This document shows positions 27,775-37,280 of a stretch of 64,000 nucleotides of DNA, piece after piece. Each line of letters starts with the position of its first letter. The stretch's first letter is position 1. The DNA is from UTCHB3 sp964431385 (lineage in GTDB: Bacteria > Bacteroidota > Ignavibacteria > Ignavibacteriales > Ignavibacteriaceae), in the NCBI GenBank assembly GCA_964431385.1, contig CAYSJM010000006.1, positions 1 through 64,000 of the forward strand, given 5' to 3'. The notes beneath the pieces were generated by a model. It was not told the DNA's origin, searched no databases, and saw only the letters and a program-made list of their open reading frames with translations. Both the position numbers and the translations under genes were made by a program.

Positions 27775-28984
27775 CTTTTTTCCTGAAATTTTCTCTTAAT
27801 CTCTGATAAATTTTGCTTTTGTAATTTGTAAAATTGTCCACGCATTCTTCTACCGAGTCGCCTCCAAATTTGTCGAGATATTTCTCTGCGAGTGTCCAGG
27901 CGAGTACACTCTCCCCGATAACCGCACAAGCGGGCACTGCAGTGAAGTCACTTCTTTCTCTTCTTGCTTCGATTTCTTCAAAAGTGGAAAGATCAATACT
28001 TCCCAGAGGCATCATCAGAGTCGCGATCGGCTTCATTGCTACCCTGATAAGTAAATCTTCTCCATTGGTGGTTCCCCCTTCGATACCGCCGGCTCTGTTG
28101 GTTTTCCTCGAGATTTCACCATTTTTAAGAATAATTTCATCGTGTACTTCAGAGCCCGGTAACATAGCCCCCGTGAAACCGAGTCCCACTTCTACCCCCT
28201 TAACAGCATTTATCGACATCATCGAATGAGAAATTGCAGCATCCAATTTTCTGTCATAATGAACAAAACTTCCAACACCGGGTACCATGCCTCGGGCTAT
28301 TACAGCAAAAACACCTCCGAGTGTATCACCATCTTTTTTGGTTAACCGAATTTTTTCTTTAATTGCCTCTTCTTTTTCGAAATCGGTGATACTAAGTTCA
28401 CTGTGTTCTGATTCATCGATTAATTTTGTAAAATCAACTGCTTCCTTATTAAGTAATTTGGAGTAGAGATCACCCGAACCGTTCACTCCCCCAATACTCT
28501 CCACAAAACTTAAAATATGAACACCATATTGAGCCAGAAGTTGCTTGGCAAATGCTCCTGCCACAACTCTTACCGCAGTTTCTCTTGCACTTGAGCGTTC
28601 TATCGAATTTCTGATGTCATCAAGATTATATTTTGTTACACCGACAAGATCAGCATGTCCCGGTCTTGGGATCACAATTTTTTCGATTTCTTCATCGACC
28701 GGTTCCACAGACATTTTTGTGCCCCAATTCTCCCAGTCCTTGTTTTTTACAAGCACACTAATTGGAGAACCCGTGGTTTTCCCAAATCTCACACCGGCAA
28801 CTATTTCTGCTGTATCTTTCTCAATTTTCATTCTCCCTCCCCTTCCGTAGCCTCCTTGCCTACGGGAGAGTTCATTATTAATCTTATCGATATCAATTTT
28901 TAGATTGGAAGGGAATCCTTCGATTATAATTACGAGTGTTTTGCCGTGCGATTCACCGGCTGTTAAATATCTGATTTGTGACAT
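27764..28984 (-). CDS. aroC: Chorismate synthase
   Basis: Converts 5-enolpyruvylshikimate 3-phosphate to chorismate, the branch point to aromatic amino acids and folate, using reduced FMN. At 406 residues it is a little longer than the common 350-390. Signatures: TAGESHGKTLVIIIEGFP at the N-terminus, RRQGGYGRGGRM, RPGHADLVG, SSARETAVRVVAGA, and NRAGGIEGGTTNGEDLLIRV, all with the conserved FMN and substrate residues. It starts at ATG 28984, just downstream of a strong terminator, so it should have its own promoter in or near that short spacer. The assignment is secure. Confidence 0.96.
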   Translation of the reverse strand: MSQIRYLTAGESHGKTLVIIIEGFPSNLKIDIDKINNELSRRQGGYGRGGRMKIEKDTAEIVAGVRFGKTTGSPISVLVKNKDWENWGTKMSVEPVDEEIEKIVIPRPGHADLVGVTKYNLDDIRNSIERSSARETAVRVVAGAFAKQLLAQYGVHILSFVESIGGVNGSGDLYSKLLNKEAVDFTKLIDESEHSELSITDFEKEEAIKEKIRLTKKDGDTLGGVFAVIARGMVPGVGSFVHYDRKLDAAISHSMMSINAVKGVEVGLGFTGAMLPGSEVHDEIILKNGEISRKTNRAGGIEGGTTNGEDLLIRVAMKPIATLMMPLGSIDLSTFEEIEARRERSDFTAVPACAVIGESVLAWTLAEKYLDKFGGDSVEECVDNFTNYKSKIYQRLRENFRKKDEN

Positions 28985-29005
28985 AAATTCCGAAATTGTT
29001 TTGTC

Positions 29006-29040
29006 AAAAATAAAAAAAATGCCGGTTTAGACCGGCATTT
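29006..29040 (-). terminator. Rho-independent terminator after degP
   Basis: A perfect 10-pair stem (29017-29026 with 29031-29040, arms AAATGCCGGT and ACCGGCATTT) closes a 4-base loop. On the minus strand it is followed by a T-rich run down to about 29006. It separates the degP transcript from aroC. Confidence 0.9.
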
Positions 29041-29065
29041 CACAAAATATGATTTTAATTAATAA

Positions 29066-30547
29066 TTAATCCGGAATCTCGATACCGACATATCGGGAGT
29101 TTCCTTGATTATCTGAGACCTCGAGAAGAACTGCTCTTCCCTTGTTGTTCTTGAAGATTTTTTCAAGTTCTGCAACCGAAGCCACATCTTTCCTGTCCGC
29201 TTTTGTTATTACAAGTCCTCTTCCGAGACCCTGGTCGTAAGCGAGGCTGTATGGTTTTACATCAGCGATCAGAACTCCATTGTCAATCTTATATTTTTTT
29301 AACTCATCAGCTTTAAGATTCCGAAGTGTTAAACCAATACTCTCAAGTTTTACCTGCTCTGAGGTAGAGTTATCTTCCTTTTCAGGTTTATTAACATCAT
29401 CCTTCACGGCAACATTGTCATCACCTCGAGGTTTTAGCGTAACGGTTCTTTCTATCTCTTTGTTATCTCTCCAAATCGTCAGTACTACTTTAGAACCTGC
29501 ACTCTTTCCGGCAACATGACTTTGAAGTTGATTAGGTGCACTAACTTCTTTACCGTCAATTTTGAGGATAACATCACCCTTCTTTATATCGGCATCCGCT
29601 GCTGAACCACCTTCGACAACTTTTTCGATAATTACACCTGTCGGTTTGCTTAGACCTATCGATTTGGCAAGAGCTGCATCCACTTCTCTGATCTGAACGC
29701 CGATGTATCCTCGACTAACCTTACCATTGGCAATTAAATCTTTTGCCACATTTTGAGCAAGATTTATTGGAATAGCAAAGCCATAACCAATATATGTGCC
29801 TGTTCTGGTGGCAATAGCAGTATTCACTCCAATTACAGCACCATTTAGATCTACGAGGGCACCCCCACTGTTACCCGGATTGATTACAGCATCGGTTTGA
29901 ATAAAATTTTCCACTCCATAGCTGTCGTTTATCAGTCGCAAAGAACCTCTGTTCAATGCACTGATGATGCCGGCAGTTACTGTAGAAGAAAGAGAAAGTG
30001 GATTACCAATCGCCATTACCCACTGACCAACTTTCAGACCATCGCTATTACCCAAGTATGCAGCCGGAAGATTTGAAGCATTAATTTTAATGACACCTAA
30101 ATCGGTTAAAGGATCTGTTCCGATCACTTTCGCTTCAAATTTCCTTCTGTCGTTCAGTATCACTTCAACTCGTTTGGCATTTTCTACCACATGGTTGTTA
30201 GTAAGTATATAACCGTCGTTGCTGATTATAATACCACTTCCTGAACCTTCGGATTCTCTCGAAGAACCATCATCACCCCAAGGAAAGAAATCGAATCCTT
30301 GACCTTTTTTAGCTTCCGCTACTACATTTATCTGAACGATTGATGGCGTCACCTTTTCAGATACTTCAATAAATGCCTGACTAAAATTATTCAGTTCAGC
30401 ATTTGGCATAACCGGCGATCTGTCGGCACCTAGCTTTACATCAGCGAGACCGGGCTTCACCCATCCAAAGCCGGAAACCAACACTGCACCAAAAAGAATT
30501 CCGAGTACTACGAGGGCTACTGCCCCAAGAACGCTTTTTCCTCTCAT
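29066..30547 (-). CDS. Do/DegP-type periplasmic serine protease
   Basis: A 493-residue HtrA-family protease and chaperone. An N-terminal hydrophobic segment (about 7-27) exports or anchors it. The trypsin-like domain has His119 (TNNHVVENA), Asp149 (GTDPLTDLGV) and Ser227 (NPGNSGGAL). Two PDZ domains follow (about 275-375 and 410-490), which is the DegP/DegQ layout rather than the single-PDZ DegS. It degrades or refolds misfolded envelope proteins. ATG 30547 has AGGA about 8 bases upstream. The gene is flanked by its own terminator and a 54-base spacer from recO, so it may be a single-gene transcript. Confidence 0.94.
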   Translation of the reverse strand: MRGKSVLGAVALVVLGILFGAVLVSGFGWVKPGLADVKLGADRSPVMPNAELNNFSQAFIEVSEKVTPSIVQINVVAEAKKGQGFDFFPWGDDGSSRESEGSGSGIIISNDGYILTNNHVVENAKRVEVILNDRRKFEAKVIGTDPLTDLGVIKINASNLPAAYLGNSDGLKVGQWVMAIGNPLSLSSTVTAGIISALNRGSLRLINDSYGVENFIQTDAVINPGNSGGALVDLNGAVIGVNTAIATRTGTYIGYGFAIPINLAQNVAKDLIANGKVSRGYIGVQIREVDAALAKSIGLSKPTGVIIEKVVEGGSAADADIKKGDVILKIDGKEVSAPNQLQSHVAGKSAGSKVVLTIWRDNKEIERTVTLKPRGDDNVAVKDDVNKPEKEDNSTSEQVKLESIGLTLRNLKADELKKYKIDNGVLIADVKPYSLAYDQGLGRGLVITKADRKDVASVAELEKIFKNNKGRAVLLEVSDNQGNSRYVGIEIPD

Positions 30548-30601
30548 TTTCTAATCCTACTGTTTAATTATTAAATAGATAACCAAGAAGTAAGCTTTTA
30601 T

Positions 30602-31351
30602 CTATAAATCTCCTATTATTCTTAATGCTTTTAAGCCTTTAAAAGTTTCAAAATGGGTTCTTGTATATGTCTCGAGTAAATTTATTAGCTTTTTGATGAC
30701 ATTTTCATCGAAAACTTCAACCGATTTACCGCTATTTAGACAAGAAAGGAGTGAATAAAGTTCCATTGAAATTGAAATTCCCCTTCTTTTTTCTGAAGAA
30801 CATTTTTCGCACAATATCCCAAATCCCGGATCAAATCTCACTCCTGTTTTCGAATCGATTTCAATTCCACATGTTGCACAGTTTTGAGTATGAATTCCAA
30901 CACCCGATTCATCAAGTATGAAAAGGAAATACCTTAGCAAAAGAAGCAGAGGTGATTCTTTTTTTTTGTCAAGAAGCCGTATTATTTTCTCCGTCCCCCT
31001 AAAAAGCCGGTCATTTTCTTCGTGAAGTGGCGTCAGTTCTTTCAATAATTCAATTACAGATGTCGCACAACTTATAGAATCAAGATCTGTCATTACCTCT
31101 TTGGGATGGAAAATCAATTCAGCACTGTTTATGGTATAAAGTTCTCTCCCCTCTTTTTCATAATAAAAAAGTTCTACCAGGTTTAGCACATCTGTTGCCA
31201 GCCCTGACTTTGATTTGATGTTCCTTGCCCCTTTAACCAATCCGCTGATCTTGCCTGAAGTGCGAGTATAAAAACTGATAATATTGCTTGAGTCACTGAA
31301 TTTTATTCTTGAAAGAACAATCGCTTTAGTTTTTACAAGATTATTAGCCAT
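30602..31351 (-). CDS. recO: DNA repair protein RecO
   Basis: A 249-residue RecO, part of the RecFOR pathway that loads RecA onto SSB-coated single-stranded DNA. The N-terminal OB-fold is clear (VKTKAIVLSRIKFSDSSNII, then KISGLVKGARNIKSKSG). The helical C-terminal half contains a four-Cys zinc site, CATCG near 159 and CEKCS near 180. The start ATG at 31351 shares one base with the mtnA stop (TAATG). recR is also in the window (48,346), but recF is not. Confidence 0.92.
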   Translation of the reverse strand: MANNLVKTKAIVLSRIKFSDSSNIISFYTRTSGKISGLVKGARNIKSKSGLATDVLNLVELFYYEKEGRELYTINSAELIFHPKEVMTDLDSISCATSVIELLKELTPLHEENDRLFRGTEKIIRLLDKKKESPLLLLLRYFLFILDESGVGIHTQNCATCGIEIDSKTGVRFDPGFGILCEKCSSEKRRGISISMELYSLLSCLNSGKSVEVFDENVIKKLINLLETYTRTHFETFKGLKALRIIGDL

Positions 31352-32355
31352 TATTTAAAACTATAAGGATATCTGTAAATGCCTGATTCGGTGATTATGC
31401 CGGAGATATTTTCTGAAGGGGTTACATCAAATGAAGGATTAAAAGAGTTTGATTTAAATTCACTAAATTCTTCTGAGAGGTACTGTACCAACTCGCTCGC
31501 AGCTCTCTCTTCAATGGGAATATCACAAAAACCAACAGCGTCAAGATCTATGGTAGTGGAAGGTGCTGCAATGTAGAAAGGGACTCCATATTGCTTGCAT
31601 AAAACAGAGAGAGTAAATGTGCCAAGTTTGTTGGCAGAGTCCCCATTTGAGGCAATCCGGTCTGCCCCGGTAATTACAAGGTCGATTTTCCCATCGCGGA
31701 TCAATACGCCCGCTGCGGAGTCTGGAATTACACTAAAAGGAATCTCGTTTTTTGAAAGCTCATAAGAAGTGAGTCTGAGACCTTGAAATAATGGTCTCGT
31801 TTCATCCGCATAAACGAATTGAACTTTACCCTTTTCAAAACCTCTCATGATCACACCGAATGCAGTACCAATTCCACCTGTAGCAAGCTTTCCTGTGTTG
31901 CAGTGTGTCAAAATAACACTTTTTCGTTCAAATATTAAATCACCGTTTGAGGCTATTTTTTCACACATTTCTTCATCTTCCCGGTGTATTGTTATCGCTT
32001 CTGAGAGAAGATTTTCGAAATTTCTTTGTGAAGGTTGGAGTGAACGGCAGAATAAATTCATTCGCTCCAAACAGTTGAAAAGGTTCACTGCGGTAGGTCG
32101 TGTTGAGGCTAACATTTTAAGATTAAAATTAAATACTTCGTCTGAATACTCATATTTTACAGACAAAGCAAGAGCATACGAAGCAGCGATTCCAATTAAC
32201 GGAGCACCCCTGATTTCCAACCGTTTTATCGCTTCGGCTATTCTGTTGGGGTTTTCAGTGTGGATATAATCTTCTTGAAATGGCAGACGAGTTTGATCAA
32301 GAAAAACAAGTCTGCCATCTGTAAACTTTAAAGAGAAATACGAATCAGACCTCAT
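31351..32355 (-). CDS. mtnA: S-methyl-5-thioribose-1-phosphate isomerase
   Basis: A 334-residue MtnA of the eIF2B-like superfamily; it isomerises methylthioribose 1-phosphate to methylthioribulose 1-phosphate in methionine salvage. The active-site strand LTHCNTGKLATGGIGTA contains the catalytic Cys, and TGADRIASNGDSANKLGT contains the catalytic Asp; both match MtnA rather than the ribose-1,5-bisphosphate isomerase relatives. EIRGAPLIG near the N-terminus is also conserved. I take ATG 32355; TTG 32358 would add one residue. It overlaps the end of the PfkB kinase gene by 11 bases, so the two are co-translated. Later salvage enzymes are not in the window. Confidence 0.93.
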   Translation of the reverse strand: MRSDSYFSLKFTDGRLVFLDQTRLPFQEDYIHTENPNRIAEAIKRLEIRGAPLIGIAASYALALSVKYEYSDEVFNFNLKMLASTRPTAVNLFNCLERMNLFCRSLQPSQRNFENLLSEAITIHREDEEMCEKIASNGDLIFERKSVILTHCNTGKLATGGIGTAFGVIMRGFEKGKVQFVYADETRPLFQGLRLTSYELSKNEIPFSVIPDSAAGVLIRDGKIDLVITGADRIASNGDSANKLGTFTLSVLCKQYGVPFYIAAPSTTIDLDAVGFCDIPIEERAASELVQYLSEEFSEFKSNSFNPSFDVTPSENISGIITESGIYRYPYSFK

Positions 32356-33259
32356 CAAATCTTGAGATTGTCAAAAATTCTCTGTATCTGTCCTGGATTC
32401 TAAGATAGGAAAGGTTTTCGAGAGCTTCTGTGCTAAATTGCTCAACGCAGAATGATGCCATCGTACTTCCATAAACAACTGCTCTCTTGATGTTTGATGG
32501 GCTAAGGTCTTGTGTTTTATGCAAGTAACCAATAAAACCACCAGCAAACGAATCGCCCGCACCGGTTGGGTCATTAATCATTTCAAGTGGATATGCAGGT
32601 GCTGAGAAAACTACATCTTCTGTAAAGAGCAGTGCACCGTGCTCCCCTTTTTTGATGATCAAGATTTTTGCACCCTTTTCACGAATGATTTTAGCAGCTT
32701 TGATGAGGTTAGGCTCCTGTGCCAGTAATCTTGCTTCCGAATCATTGATGATTAAAACATCACTTCTTTTAAGCACTTCTTCCAACACATCTTTTTTTCC
32801 CTCGATCCAATAATTCATTGTATCACAAACGACAAACTGAGGATTTTCGAGCTGATCGAGCACTCTAAGTTGAAGTGTCGGATCGATATTTCCGAGACAA
32901 ATGTAGGAAGATTTGCGCAGTTTGTCCGGGATTACAGGGTTAAAAGATTCGAAAACATTTAATTCGGTCAGAAGTGTATCGCGTGTATTTAGGTCGTAAT
33001 GGTATTTACCAGCCCAACGAAATGTCTTTCCGCCTTCAACAACCTGCATTCCTGTCAGATTAACATTGTGCGATTCCAACAGGTCGAAATACTTCTTCGG
33101 GAAATCGTCTCCTACCACTCCTACTATATAAGCCGGTGCGGTAAAATAACTTGCAGCCAGAGAAATGTAGGTGGCTGAACCGCCAAGTGCGTTATCTACG
33201 GACTTAAACGGGGTGGAAACTGAATCAAAAGCGACGGAACCAACTATTAAAAGGCTCAA
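32345..33259 (-). CDS. PfkB-family carbohydrate/nucleoside kinase
   Basis: A 304-residue ribokinase-fold kinase. The glycine motif LGGSATYISLAASYF (about 28-42) and the C-terminal anion-hole and catalytic-base motif NDPTGAGDSFAGGF (about 230-243, Asp in GAGD) are intact, so it should be active. The substrate is not determined by these motifs. The start is TTG 33259, supported by GGAG 8 bases upstream and by the conserved first strand SLLIVGSVAFDSV. It is the first gene of pfkB-mtnA-recO, and its overlap with mtnA raises the idea that it phosphorylates a methylthioribose-like sugar; this is inference only. Confidence 0.85.
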   Translation of the reverse strand: MSLLIVGSVAFDSVSTPFKSVDNALGGSATYISLAASYFTAPAYIVGVVGDDFPKKYFDLLESHNVNLTGMQVVEGGKTFRWAGKYHYDLNTRDTLLTELNVFESFNPVIPDKLRKSSYICLGNIDPTLQLRVLDQLENPQFVVCDTMNYWIEGKKDVLEEVLKRSDVLIINDSEARLLAQEPNLIKAAKIIREKGAKILIIKKGEHGALLFTEDVVFSAPAYPLEMINDPTGAGDSFAGGFIGYLHKTQDLSPSNIKRAVVYGSTMASFCVEQFSTEALENLSYLRIQDRYREFLTISRFDEV

Positions 33260-33334
33260 ATCTATCTCCTCATTATATAAGTGTGCGCTCGAAAATAAAA
33301 AAACTTAACCTTGAAATAAAAGAAAATTTCCGGT

Positions 33335-33796
33335 CTAAATCAACTTCACAGGATCAAAATAGATATTTTCATCTGCTGCTTTTTCCATTATCAATCGTGC
33401 AGATTTCCTTTGACCGGGCCAGGCAAGCAATGGAAGGGCTTCCTCCAACGAACACCACGAATATTCATCGTGCTCTTCTGAGAGTTGCACTTCAACATTT
33501 TCCTGCACTTCCCCCACAAACACCGGGATAATGCTCGTCGTATCGTTTTGGGGATTGTAGTATGAATTAACATTTGGAACAACAAAAAACGAATCCGGAG
33601 TAATCCCGGTCTCTTCTCTGATCTCCCTCAATGCTGCTTCCCAGGCTTTTTCGTCGTTCTTCATTCTTCCGGTTATTGGCTGCCATATTCCCGGGTAAAC
33701 ATCTTCGTTAGAAGACCTTTTGAGCAAAAGTAACTCATACTTTTCACCCTTTCGGCGATAGATGTGGGCTTCAATGATGTCGCTGATAATTTTCAT
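33335..33796 (-). CDS. NUDIX hydrolase
   Basis: A 153-residue NUDIX pyrophosphohydrolase. The Nudix box fits the consensus exactly: G, five residues, E, seven residues, REIREETGI (about 43-65), supplying the metal-binding glutamates. Flanking sequence (WQPITGRMKNDE before, an HDEYSWCSLEEA segment after) resembles the dihydroneopterin-triphosphate/nucleotide group such as NudB, but substrate assignment within this superfamily is unreliable. ATG 33796 has AGGA about 8 bases upstream. It lies 9 bases after the stop of the giant outer-membrane protein gene. Confidence 0.88.
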   Translation of the reverse strand: MKIISDIIEAHIYRRKGEKYELLLLKRSSNEDVYPGIWQPITGRMKNDEKAWEAALREIREETGITPDSFFVVPNVNSYYNPQNDTTSIIPVFVGEVQENVEVQLSEEHDEYSWCSLEEALPLLAWPGQRKSARLIMEKAADENIYFDPVKLI

Positions 33797-33805
33797 CTTA
33801 TATTC

Positions 33806-36800
33806 CTAAAAAAATGCTCTGACTTCTGCACGAGCTGAATGAATAACTCTTCCACCACCAAGGGAACGACCATCGTATCCCACCGTACTCTGAAGATTAG
33901 TGGAAATCCTATAGTCGAAGTTTAGTCGCCAATAATAATTTTTACCTACAAGATTTCCATTTGTTAATTCAAATGGAAGAAAATTTTCGGTTTCATTTTT
34001 GATAATCTCAACTCTCTCAACTTCAAAACGAACGCGTCCTGTTCCGGCAAATGAAAAGTTTACCCTCAAAATTTGGCTGTTAGTCTTAAGCTCGGTGGGA
34101 GCGGTAGGATATTCATCTTTTGTCATACCAGTCTTGATAATAAACCCGGTTTCGATGTAATTCTCCGGTCTATAAGAGAAATCGAGGACAAAATCTGTTG
34201 AACTTATCTTTCTATTTCTCAAAGAAGACTGTGGAGCTGCAAGATTATTTGAGTTGAGCATAACATCGGCTTGAATACTAAACTCTCTGACAAGACGAAA
34301 CCTCGTTCTTAGGCTTTTTTCCGTCAATAAACCTCTTTCGGCACCACCACTAAATTCAGTAAAGCTGTTCCTTTCGTTGAATCGGAGCCGGAAGTTAATA
34401 TCTGAATTGTTCTCAAAAATAAAAACATCCTGTAAAAATGATTGAGACCCACGGATGGTGTTTTTGTCATTCAAAAAATAGGAAAGTTTTAACAGATAAA
34501 TTTTTTCGATATCATTTTCTTTGCTGTTCTCTTCAACCCTTACAGTAGTTTCACTGCTAATAAAATCGAGCGGCTTTAAAAAAGTAATACCTTCATCAAC
34601 CAAATCTCGAAATTGAATTTTTACCCTAAAACCCGTTTTTAGATCAATAACGGGATATAATGCTTCACTCGGAAGTGTAATTGCAATAAAATCTGCATCG
34701 TAAATTGCAGGTTGGAATTCATTCTCGTCATATAATCCATTCCCATTAAGGTCACCGAGATAGATGTAATTCCCCGTACCTCTCTCAACCTTAACAAATA
34801 CTCTTTCGAGTAATGATGCTCTTCTGGTTGAGGCTTCATAAAAAAGATCTCCATTTAAACCATTCCCAATGAGTGAAAATCTGCTCCGCATTCTAAGCAA
34901 AACAGTTTGATTATCGGTGAAACCTTTGAGCCGGAATGTCGATTCATATTTTTTTTCGCGGACAGCAACTGACACTTCCGCATTAAATCCCCTGCTACCG
35001 GAATATTTTATACCAAGTTCTTGACCCGTGGTTCGGGACTCTTTCTGGAAAATCCCTTTTTCTGAAACTTCATCTTCTCTGAAGACCATCTTCCCTGTTA
35101 AGCTGATCCCCCAAAGAGCAGGAATCTCCAAAAGTGGACCGGCTTCGTAAAAATAATAACTACCTGAAAGAAGAGAATCCGAAGTTACAATTCTTTCTTT
35201 TTTGATTTCGCTTTCGAAGAAAACCCCGGGACTAATAAATCCGATTTTCCATGATCCCATTCCTTTTTGCTTCAACCAACCGCTTTTTAGGAGCACATTT
35301 TCAGAAGAGACAAAATCTGCACTGTACATAAGATCTCTTCCGCCCTCATCAAAAGAGCGAATCAATCCATTGATCCTCTCTGAAAAAAAATTATTCCCGT
35401 TCTTTAGGTATCCATAAGAGACATCCACCCCTGTACCCTGAATTGGATAAAAAGAGAAACCTGCTTCGCGAAGAATTTCATCCCCTTTTTGCGAAAGATT
35501 CCCTGTATTGTAGTCGCGGTCAAATTCGACGCTATTAAATCTGTCGGGTGAACTGAACGCTGACTCTACAAACCGTTCCCGATACTTCAATGTGAGAGAG
35601 TTAAAAGTATGATCGAACAAAGAAAAGGCAACCGGATTAAACAATACTTCAAAATTACGGGCAAATCCTGTCGCTGTAGTCCCGTCGAGAGTGGAAAACT
35701 GGTTTTTATTAAGAATGCTGCCGGCAAATTCCCCCTTTAGTCGTAGATATTTAATAGGTTGATATTCTATAAGGAAATTTGCCGCTTGCCTTTTTTCGGG
35801 AAGTGGTATATAAATGACAGGAGAATAAACCCCCTGACCTGTACCAACATACTTAAATTTACCAATCGAGACTCTTGTGTAATCTCCCCTTCCTGCTCCG
35901 GTATAACTGAATGAAACATTGTAAATTGCTTGAGGTGAACCCGGATTATACAGAAAATACTGAGTAGATGACCCTCCTCCAAGAAGAGTATCCCTTTTTT
36001 CGTAAAAGCCGTTTCTTCTCCCTGTGGAATCAGGATCGGCGAGTCGTTCCCCAGGTTTTGTAGCCTTGTCACGATCCCCGCCGGCATTTCTAAGAATAAC
36101 TTTATCCGAATCGGATAATGAAAAATCGATAGGGTTGTCTTTATCATCACCCTCTTGAATGAATTGCAGACTATACTTTAAAATCGAGCCGAACAGTTCA
36201 CCATCAGTGCCGGCTGAGAAAAAATTTCTTCCATATTTTCGGTCTGAATATTCAAAGTCGATGTTAATTCGTGATGAGGATGTGATAACCCTTCTGGTTG
36301 TGAATATGAGTTCACCACTTGAATAATCGATGGTGTAATCATTGTTGTCACCCCTTCGCATCTCCTCACCATTCAGGAACACTTTTTCTGAACCTGCAAT
36401 TATAATTATGTCTCTCTCCCCATTGCTGCCTGATAATCGGTAAGGTCCTTGAACCCCTTCCAAACCCTGAAATACATTTGAGTTGAATTTTCCTCTTGAA
36501 CTCGCCAAAGCAAAGTAACCATTAAATTTATCGTACTTAACTTCGCCATAAAGACCCTGAAGTTTACGGTTAAATCTGCCAAATTCTCCTCTCGACGAAG
36601 TCAGATCATAATCCCCAAAAACACCTTTGGCGTTTGGATGTGTAATCTGAATAAAAACTTTATCTATCTCATCCAATCGTTCAGTATTCCCTTCCGGTTG
36701 AATGGGTGTGTTCTCATCTGAAAGAGCGGCTACAATTTCGATATCATCTGTCAGCTTACCACTTAATTGCAATTTTAATCCACTCTGAAGCGAGAGGTCT

Positions 36801-37270
36801 TTATTGGTACCAAATGTAAAACCCCTGACCAGAGTACCACTTTTTTGAATATTCTGTCCAAAAATATTATCGGGAGATAAAAATGAATCAAAACCCTTAA
36901 ATCCTCTGATTGTGTCATCACCGGCGATAGTAACAAAAGACTGCAATTCCCTTTTTTTGTAAATTTTTGAAAGTGATGACTGCAGTGATTGATACTCAAT
37001 TCTTAGAGTATCAAAAATGGAATATGCAAGTGATTCAGAAAGGGAAAAGTAACCTGAAAGATAATCTATGGAATAGTCAGTTGACAGGAGAATCTTTTTC
37101 CGAAGAGTTATTATTTCACTCCCCGGTTTGATCCCGGTAGCCTCTATCTCATATTTATTGTTCACTTTTACGGGAAGGTATTGCACTCGAGTGGTGTATG
37201 AACCTGACTGCGGGAGAGTGGTTCCACTGAAAATAAATAATAGAAGTAAAGCCGGATGAAGCCATCTCAT
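33806..37270 (-). CDS. Very large outer-membrane beta-rich protein of unknown function
   Basis: A 1154-residue exported protein I recognise only as a Bacteroidota/Ignavibacteria type without assigned function. A signal peptide (about 1-20, ending LPQ) is followed by a region (about 140-350) with the phrases LQLSGKLTDDIEIVAALSD, GDYDLTSSRGEFGRFNRKLQG, VQGPYRLSGSNGE, and DYTIDYSSGELIFT, which resembles the soluble head of large barrel proteins. The remaining 800 residues alternate short amphipathic beta strands with turns and end in a barrel-like strand (ARAEVRAFF), consistent with outer-membrane insertion. An insert at about 840-880 (YLGDLNGNGLYDENEFQ) looks like a calcium-binding dockerin/EF-like loop. 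It lies between a glycosyltransferase and a NUDIX gene. Confidence 0.7.
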   Translation of the reverse strand: MRWLHPALLLLFIFSGTTLPQSGSYTTRVQYLPVKVNNKYEIEATGIKPGSEIITLRKKILLSTDYSIDYLSGYFSLSESLAYSIFDTLRIEYQSLQSSLSKIYKKRELQSFVTIAGDDTIRGFKGFDSFLSPDNIFGQNIQKSGTLVRGFTFGTNKDLSLQSGLKLQLSGKLTDDIEIVAALSDENTPIQPEGNTERLDEIDKVFIQITHPNAKGVFGDYDLTSSRGEFGRFNRKLQGLYGEVKYDKFNGYFALASSRGKFNSNVFQGLEGVQGPYRLSGSNGERDIIIIAGSEKVFLNGEEMRRGDNNDYTIDYSSGELIFTTRRVITSSSRINIDFEYSDRKYGRNFFSAGTDGELFGSILKYSLQFIQEGDDKDNPIDFSLSDSDKVILRNAGGDRDKATKPGERLADPDSTGRRNGFYEKRDTLLGGGSSTQYFLYNPGSPQAIYNVSFSYTGAGRGDYTRVSIGKFKYVGTGQGVYSPVIYIPLPEKRQAANFLIEYQPIKYLRLKGEFAGSILNKNQFSTLDGTTATGFARNFEVLFNPVAFSLFDHTFNSLTLKYRERFVESAFSSPDRFNSVEFDRDYNTGNLSQKGDEILREAGFSFYPIQGTGVDVSYGYLKNGNNFFSERINGLIRSFDEGGRDLMYSADFVSSENVLLKSGWLKQKGMGSWKIGFISPGVFFESEIKKERIVTSDSLLSGSYYFYEAGPLLEIPALWGISLTGKMVFREDEVSEKGIFQKESRTTGQELGIKYSGSRGFNAEVSVAVREKKYESTFRLKGFTDNQTVLLRMRSRFSLIGNGLNGDLFYEASTRRASLLERVFVKVERGTGNYIYLGDLNGNGLYDENEFQPAIYDADFIAITLPSEALYPVIDLKTGFRVKIQFRDLVDEGITFLKPLDFISSETTVRVEENSKENDIEKIYLLKLSYFLNDKNTIRGSQSFLQDVFIFENNSDINFRLRFNERNSFTEFSGGAERGLLTEKSLRTRFRLVREFSIQADVMLNSNNLAAPQSSLRNRKISSTDFVLDFSYRPENYIETGFIIKTGMTKDEYPTAPTELKTNSQILRVNFSFAGTGRVRFEVERVEIIKNETENFLPFELTNGNLVGKNYYWRLNFDYRISTNLQSTVGYDGRSLGGGRVIHSARAEVRAFF

Positions 37271-37280
37271 AAAGTGAACT

